Below, one piece after another: positions 59,696-64,000 of a stretch of DNA of 64,000 nt. The stretch lies in NCBI GenBank assembly GCA_951394045.1, contig OX595988.1, positions 744,001 to 808,000 on the forward strand, in the 5' to 3' direction. Origin of the DNA: Nitzschia sp. DOCU1. Lineage: Eukaryota; Bacillariophyta; Bacillariophyceae; Bacillariales; Bacillariaceae. Position numbers and translations under genes: made by a program. The notes below the pieces were generated by a model. The model saw only the letters and a program-made list of their open reading frames with translations, searched no databases and was not told the DNA's origin. The first letter of the stretch is position 1. Every line of letters starts with the position of its first letter.

Positions 59696-61885
59696 ATGCA
59701 GGAGGAAAAGCAGTGGTCCATTGTTGTCCCGAATACTTCCACGGAATCTCGAGGGGATATTCGCCGCAATGGCGATCCACTTCGACACCCTGAGCTTGGA
59801 TTCCAAGGTTGTCAAACCTTGTATGAAGCCTTTCGTCGGGGACAATCGTTGAATCCACTGGGAGCATGCCTGGGGTTCCGTGCTATCAGTACCAATGGCA
59901 TGGCCACGCCATTTATTTATTCGAGTTATACTGAAGTACTGGCTCGGGTCAATGCCTTTTGTGCTGGGTTGGATACTTTGAATTTGGTTCGGCCTACCGA
60001 CGATAACATGACATTGGTGAGTGCCGGCTGGCAATGTTCATGAGTATGCCACTGGCGCTTTTCCTTTTATTCTCACATCTCTGTGTCTCGTTACGTCGAT
60101 AGATTGGATTGTATATGAAGAATTGTATGGAGTGGTTCATCGCGGAACAGGCCATTTTTTCCATTAGCGGAGCCACGGTTCCATTCTATGATACACTCGG
60201 GCCCGAGACGGCCGAATTCATTTTAAAGCAGACGGGTACACGAACTGTAGTTTGTACCCGTTTGGAACTAGAGCGGCTTTGTCAGGTCAAGAAGGCGGGC
60301 AAGTGCCCCGATTTCTCGACTGTTATCTTGGCGGATGGCGTAATTTCTGAAGCCGTAGACATGGCCAAGGAGGCAGGCTTGCAAGTGATGAGTTTTGCCA
60401 AGGTAGAAGCCGTCGGTGCACAACGAATTGCCACCAAGGGACACAAACATCGCCCTCCCTCTGGATCGGATGTCTTTACCTTTTGCTACACATCCGGCAC
60501 CACTGGAGATCCCAAGGGCGCTCTGTTGACACACACAAACCTAATTGCGGCAATTGCGGCGAACCTTTTTCCAGTTGGTATCGGGGATCGACATCTTTCG
60601 TATCTGCCCTTGGCGCACATTTTTGAGCGCGTCGTGATGGCCCTTTGTTACAGTGTGGGTGCGTCCATCGCCTTTTACCGCGGCGATCCGCTGTTTTTGA
60701 TTGAGGATATGCAAGCGTGTCGACCGACAATCTTCCCCGCGGCACCTCGGGTCTTGAATAAGATTTACGATAAGATTCAAGCGGGAATTGCGGCCGCGGG
60801 TGGATTCAAAAAGAAACTGTTTGATGCCGCTGTGGCTACCAAGTCGCACAATTTGATAACGAGGGGTGAGCTCAAGCATGCGTTGTATGATCGGCTGATC
60901 TTCAATAAAATCAAGAAGGGTCTTGGCATGGACCAGCTTCGTGTTTTAATCAGTGGGTCTGCTCCTCTTTCGAAACCTGTCATGATCTTTTACCGCGTCA
61001 TGCTAGGAATCCCGGTTGTTGAGGGATATGGTCAAACTGAAAATGCTGCCTGCGCATCCATCACCGCGCTGGAGGACATGTCGACCCTGGGGCATGTCGG
61101 GGTACCGAATACTACGGTGGACATTGTCTTGATGGACGTTCCCGAGATGGGGTATTTGCATACAGATACGGAGCACAAAGGCCAGCCCTGCCAGGGACGT
61201 GGTGAAATCTGTATCCGGGGCCCCGCGGTCTTTAAGGGATACTACAAGGAGCCAGAAAAGACCCGCGAGACTGTGGACGAGCAGGGATGGCTGCACAGTG
61301 GAGATATTGGTCTTTGGACGACGCAAGGTCAGCTACAGATCATTGACCGCAAGAAGAATATCTTCAAACTTTCACAAGGCGGTACGTTCACACTGGATCG
61401 GTTGTCATTTGTTGGCTTTTATCATCCGTTTTTCTTACGACTTTCCGCTCCTTTCAGAATATGTAGCTCCGGAAAAGATTGAAAATGTGGTTATCCAATC
61501 CCTCCTCGTCGGGCAGGCTTTTGTGTATGGAGATTCCTTTCAGAATTCCCTGGTTGCAATTTTGGTTCCAGACGAAGAGCCGGTGCGTAACGTCCTGGCA
61601 AGCTCTGGCGAAGTAACGTTGGCCAAGGCTCCATTTGCCGACATTTGCAAGAGCGACAAGCTTAAAAGTATGATTATGGATGATATCAAACGGGTGTCTA
61701 AAGAAAGCGGCCTGCACGGATTTGAAATACCCAAGTCGATTCACCTGGATTCCGAATTGTTCTCGGTAGACAATGAATTACTCACTCCAACTTTCAAGCT
61801 CAAGCGCCAGCAAGCACGTGACAAGTACGAAAAAGAAATCGAGGCCATGTACGCCTCACTTCTCCCGCCACAGAGTAAGCTGTAA
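59696..61885 (+). CDS. LACS: Long-chain acyl-CoA synthetase, peroxisomal (PTS1 SKL)
   Basis: Activates fatty acids: fatty acid + ATP + CoA to acyl-CoA + AMP + PPi. Exons 59696-60016, 60103-61381 and 61458-61885 give 675 residues. The AMP-binding signature FCYTSGTTGDPKGALLTH is at about 234-251. LSYLPLAHIFER, the A5 motif EGYGQTENAA, the A7/A8 region [34 protein letters not shown] (its last Glu is split by intron 2) and APEKIENV follow in the expected order. The last three residues are SKL, a canonical type-1 peroxisomal signal, which points to fatty-acid activation for beta-oxidation rather than lipid synthesis. The N-terminal block with SSYTEVLARVNAF is LACS-like. The first intron joins MTL/IGLYMKNC in frame. 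Confidence 0.95.
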
Positions 61886-61967
61886 AATTGTGTTCATAGC
61901 AATAGCAATCGGTTATACCAAATTATAGTCGATCTACTCTGTGCTGCAGACTCCACCCAGTGCCGAT

Positions 61968-62996
61968 CTACGCCGTGACGAATCGCTTTTCCTTCAAACC
62001 AAACATGCCTTCCGGTAGTTTCACTGCGTACAATCCACCCGCGTGTTCTTCTTTGGACGGGTCCAAATGTTCCCACGCCGACGTGATAAAGAGAATGTCC
62101 AGATTCGGCCCTCCAAAGCAACAACACGAGGCCTCGGACGTCGTATCGGGCAAGTGGACTGTAAAAACCACCTTGCCCGTTTCGGGATCTAGCCGATCCA
62201 CCATGGCGGTTCCCTCGCCTTGTCGCCATGTTGCATTCCAAACGAAACCTTGGGCATCCACACACGAGCCATCGGCAAACCCTTCGGGCTTTTCATGAAA
62301 AAGTCGTTTGTTATATACACTACCCGTCGATGGATTGTAATCGTATTGATGAATAGTCTTTTCGGGCGAATTGGCCAAATACAGTTTTTGTCCATCCAAT
62401 GACCAACAAATGCTGTTCGTTGTTTGAATAGCTTCCACTATCGCTTCATGCTCCAGCCGTTTCATATCCGGTTTGTATTCGCACTTGTAGACTTTGAGAG
62501 GTTTGTCATTACCGGCACAACCGCCGCAAATGAATCGTTCCCCAGTAGGATCTGTGCGGCCATCATTGAGTCGATCCGGCAATCCGAGAGGGTTGACAGG
62601 CTCCCCTCTGCTCATTTCACTTAGCGCCTTGTTTGTCTCCAAGTTGTAGAGCTGGAAACCGTCTTCCCATGCTACTAAATAAGCACCTGGTTCGGGTGGA
62701 TTCTCCAGTAATCCGAATGCACCGACCATCTTTGGAAGGTGAAAGGTGGCAAGTTCAGGATCCTTTTCTCCAAGACTGAGTTTGTGGAACGTTTTATCGA
62801 GAATGGAAATGAACAAGACTTCTTGCGTTCGGTCATCCCAAAGGACACACTCACCCAAATGACAGCGAGCGTCGACAAGTAGTTGTGCTGTGATGGATAC
62901 ACCATCGTCGTTGAGTGGCGCCGACGGACCGTTCAGAAAGGCGGCAAGATCCACCAAGGGTTTAGGATTGGGAGTGACTTTGTACGAGTTGCTCAT
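61968..62996 (-). CDS. SMP-30/gluconolactonase (regucalcin) family protein
   Basis: A six-bladed beta-propeller metal-dependent lactonase; members open sugar lactones such as gluconolactone. 342 residues, ATG 62996, intronless. The metal ligands of the family can be placed: Glu in HLGECVLWD, Asn in the QTTNSICWSLDG segment, and Asp in GFADGSCVDAQG. The LPDRLNDGRTDPTGERFICG segment is also typical. Length is a little over the usual 300, with a 40-residue N-terminal extension. No targeting signal is present, so it should be cytosolic. Converges on the acyl-CoA synthetase with an 82-bp gap. Confidence 0.92.
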   Translation of the reverse strand: MSNSYKVTPNPKPLVDLAAFLNGPSAPLNDDGVSITAQLLVDARCHLGECVLWDDRTQEVLFISILDKTFHKLSLGEKDPELATFHLPKMVGAFGLLENPPEPGAYLVAWEDGFQLYNLETNKALSEMSRGEPVNPLGLPDRLNDGRTDPTGERFICGGCAGNDKPLKVYKCEYKPDMKRLEHEAIVEAIQTTNSICWSLDGQKLYLANSPEKTIHQYDYNPSTGSVYNKRLFHEKPEGFADGSCVDAQGFVWNATWRQGEGTAMVDRLDPETGKVVFTVHLPDTTSEASCCCFGGPNLDILFITSAWEHLDPSKEEHAGGLYAVKLPEGMFGLKEKRFVTA

Positions 62997-63510
62997 GGTT
63001 CAAAGTTGTTTTTGCTTTGTTGAGGACTTCCGTTGTTAGATTATAAGGAAAGTCACCACCATCTCCCCTTTCTATGCAAAGATGTGCGCTAGTTTCCTTT
63101 CCTTGGTTCGTTCTTGTCCTTCTTCTCGTCCTAGAGTTTTCGTTGTGGTGGTGTTGGATGGATCTTTCGGGACTTTGAAAAATTGACTAACTCATCAATT
63201 CGAGCGAAACGAGTTCTTGGCAGCAGTTGCGCCCGCCCACCCGCCATCCATGTGTGTCATAAATGGCGGTATGGAACGCTGAGGCGCGCGAGCCGACCTT
63301 TTCAATGCAACACCGATTGGGCCCCGCCCGCGCGATGCGCCGCGTGTGTGCCACCATGGCCGCTCCTCCTCGCTCGCATCATCTGCTGCCACCGATCACC
63401 TGATTGGCAGCCAAGCAAAACAAACGATAGAGAAGGCAAACGACCATCAATGCACATTGCCTCTTTGGTTGGCGATCCCTATTTTAATTCCAAGGGTACA
63501 GCAGGCCACA
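62997..63510. promoter_or_regulatory. Head-to-head intergenic region
   Basis: 514 bp between the SMP-30 gene and the last gene. GC-rich near 63270-63370 (CGCGCGAGCC, GCCCGCGCGATGCGCCGCG). Short frames only. Confidence 0.4.
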
Positions 63511-64000
63511 ATGGCGAGAACGCGGCTTCCAGTAGGAGCGGCATGGCTTTCCGTGTTGTTCTGTAGTAGCATAGTTACTACAGTCCGTGCGGATTCGCCC
63601 TGCGAGCGACTGAAGGCAACCTTAACCTACACTCAGGAAAAGGCTCCTCGAGACTTGTCAAGCGTGGTAAGTCATTGAATCACTGAAGTTTCTCGCCTGA
63701 TTAGTCATACGATGTCATGTGCTCACTCGTTGCTTATGTTTTGCAATCGTCGCCTTGTAGCTCCCAGTAGTCGTCGAGAAAATCAATCGAGTATTGGATG
63801 GCGTTGTGGACGTGGAAGTCGAGTGGTCAGGAGCCGAGTTGCATGGCCGAGTGGGAGAGCACTTTATCAAAAGTACAGTGACGAGACTTGCTAGTGCTGT
63901 TGCCAGCGATAATATGGAAGTTTCGCTGGACGAGGACGGTCGAGAAGTCACAACTCAATGCTTTCATGTTCCCTTTACTATTTTGGATACGAACGAATGC
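63511..64000 (+). CDS. 5' part of a secreted protein, unknown (truncated by window end)
   Basis: Exon 1 at 63511-63666 and exon 2 from 63761 to the window edge, phase 0, give 132 residues so far. A signal peptide (LPVGAAWLSVLFCSSIVTTVRA) precedes DSPCERLKATLTY. Exon 2 continues with acidic, beta-like sequence (VVDVEVEWSGAELHGRVG and MEVSLDEDGREVTTQC). No family is recognised and the end lies outside the window. The donor is GTG/gtaagt and the acceptor is ttgtag/CTC. Confidence 0.7.

Noticed and set aside
1..64000. tRNA, rRNA, CRISPR or intact transposon
   Set aside because: Reading both strands I found no cloverleaf with a clear A/B box, no ribosomal sequence, no regular repeat-spacer array, and no reverse transcriptase, integrase or transposase motif. 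A covariance or HMM scan would be the decisive test.

Overview
The window is nuclear DNA from a eukaryotic alga, most likely a pennate diatom. Genes are compact and carry few, short (about 55-215 nt) GT-AG introns. The content combines a galactolipid synthase, a bacterial-type sigma factor encoded in the nucleus, signal peptides followed by aromatic residues as in diatom plastid import, and Pro-rich secreted proteins. No rRNA, tRNA, CRISPR or intact transposable element was seen. I count 26 genes (24 complete, two cut by the window edges). Open frames were trimmed to real ATG codons, because several long frames begin only at GTG or TTG.

0-19 kb: a gene tail; an MGDG synthase; a type I membrane protein; a low-complexity protein; a GFA-domain protein; an acidic coiled-coil protein; a zinc transporter of the CDF family; a four-exon bestrophin-like membrane protein with a 17-nt exon; a SAM-domain protein; phosphopantetheine adenylyltransferase; and a p24 cargo receptor. 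The last two are separated by two 161-bp direct repeats.

20-32 kb: a three-repeat Myb factor head to head with a NO66-type JmjC oxygenase; the actin-turnover factor AIP1 head to head with a methyltransferase that has a plastid-type presequence; and two tandem class 3 lipases.

32-47 kb, the accessory core: a 1.7-kb stretch that may be a decayed gene; a tandem duplication of a whole secreted-protein gene (about 33.72-35.90 and 35.90-38.58 kb) whose copies share a nearly identical C-terminal module but differ in the middle; a plastid-type sigma factor; and two tandem inward-rectifier-like potassium channels (Kir fold), each with four exons and an intron that splits the TVGYG selectivity filter.

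47-64 kb, housekeeping: Enhancer-of-polycomb (NuA4), Pumilio, a coiled-coil protein built of about 54-residue repeats, GINS subunit PSF3, SKP1, a peroxisomal (SKL-ending) long-chain acyl-CoA synthetase, an SMP-30 family lactonase, and the 5' part of a secreted protein. Neighbours mostly alternate in strand, giving head-to-head promoters of about 0.35-1.1 kb and tail-to-tail gaps that are often under 150 bp. Lipid metabolism recurs (MGDG synthase, two lipases, acyl-CoA synthetase, CoA synthesis), but nothing shows these genes are co-regulated.
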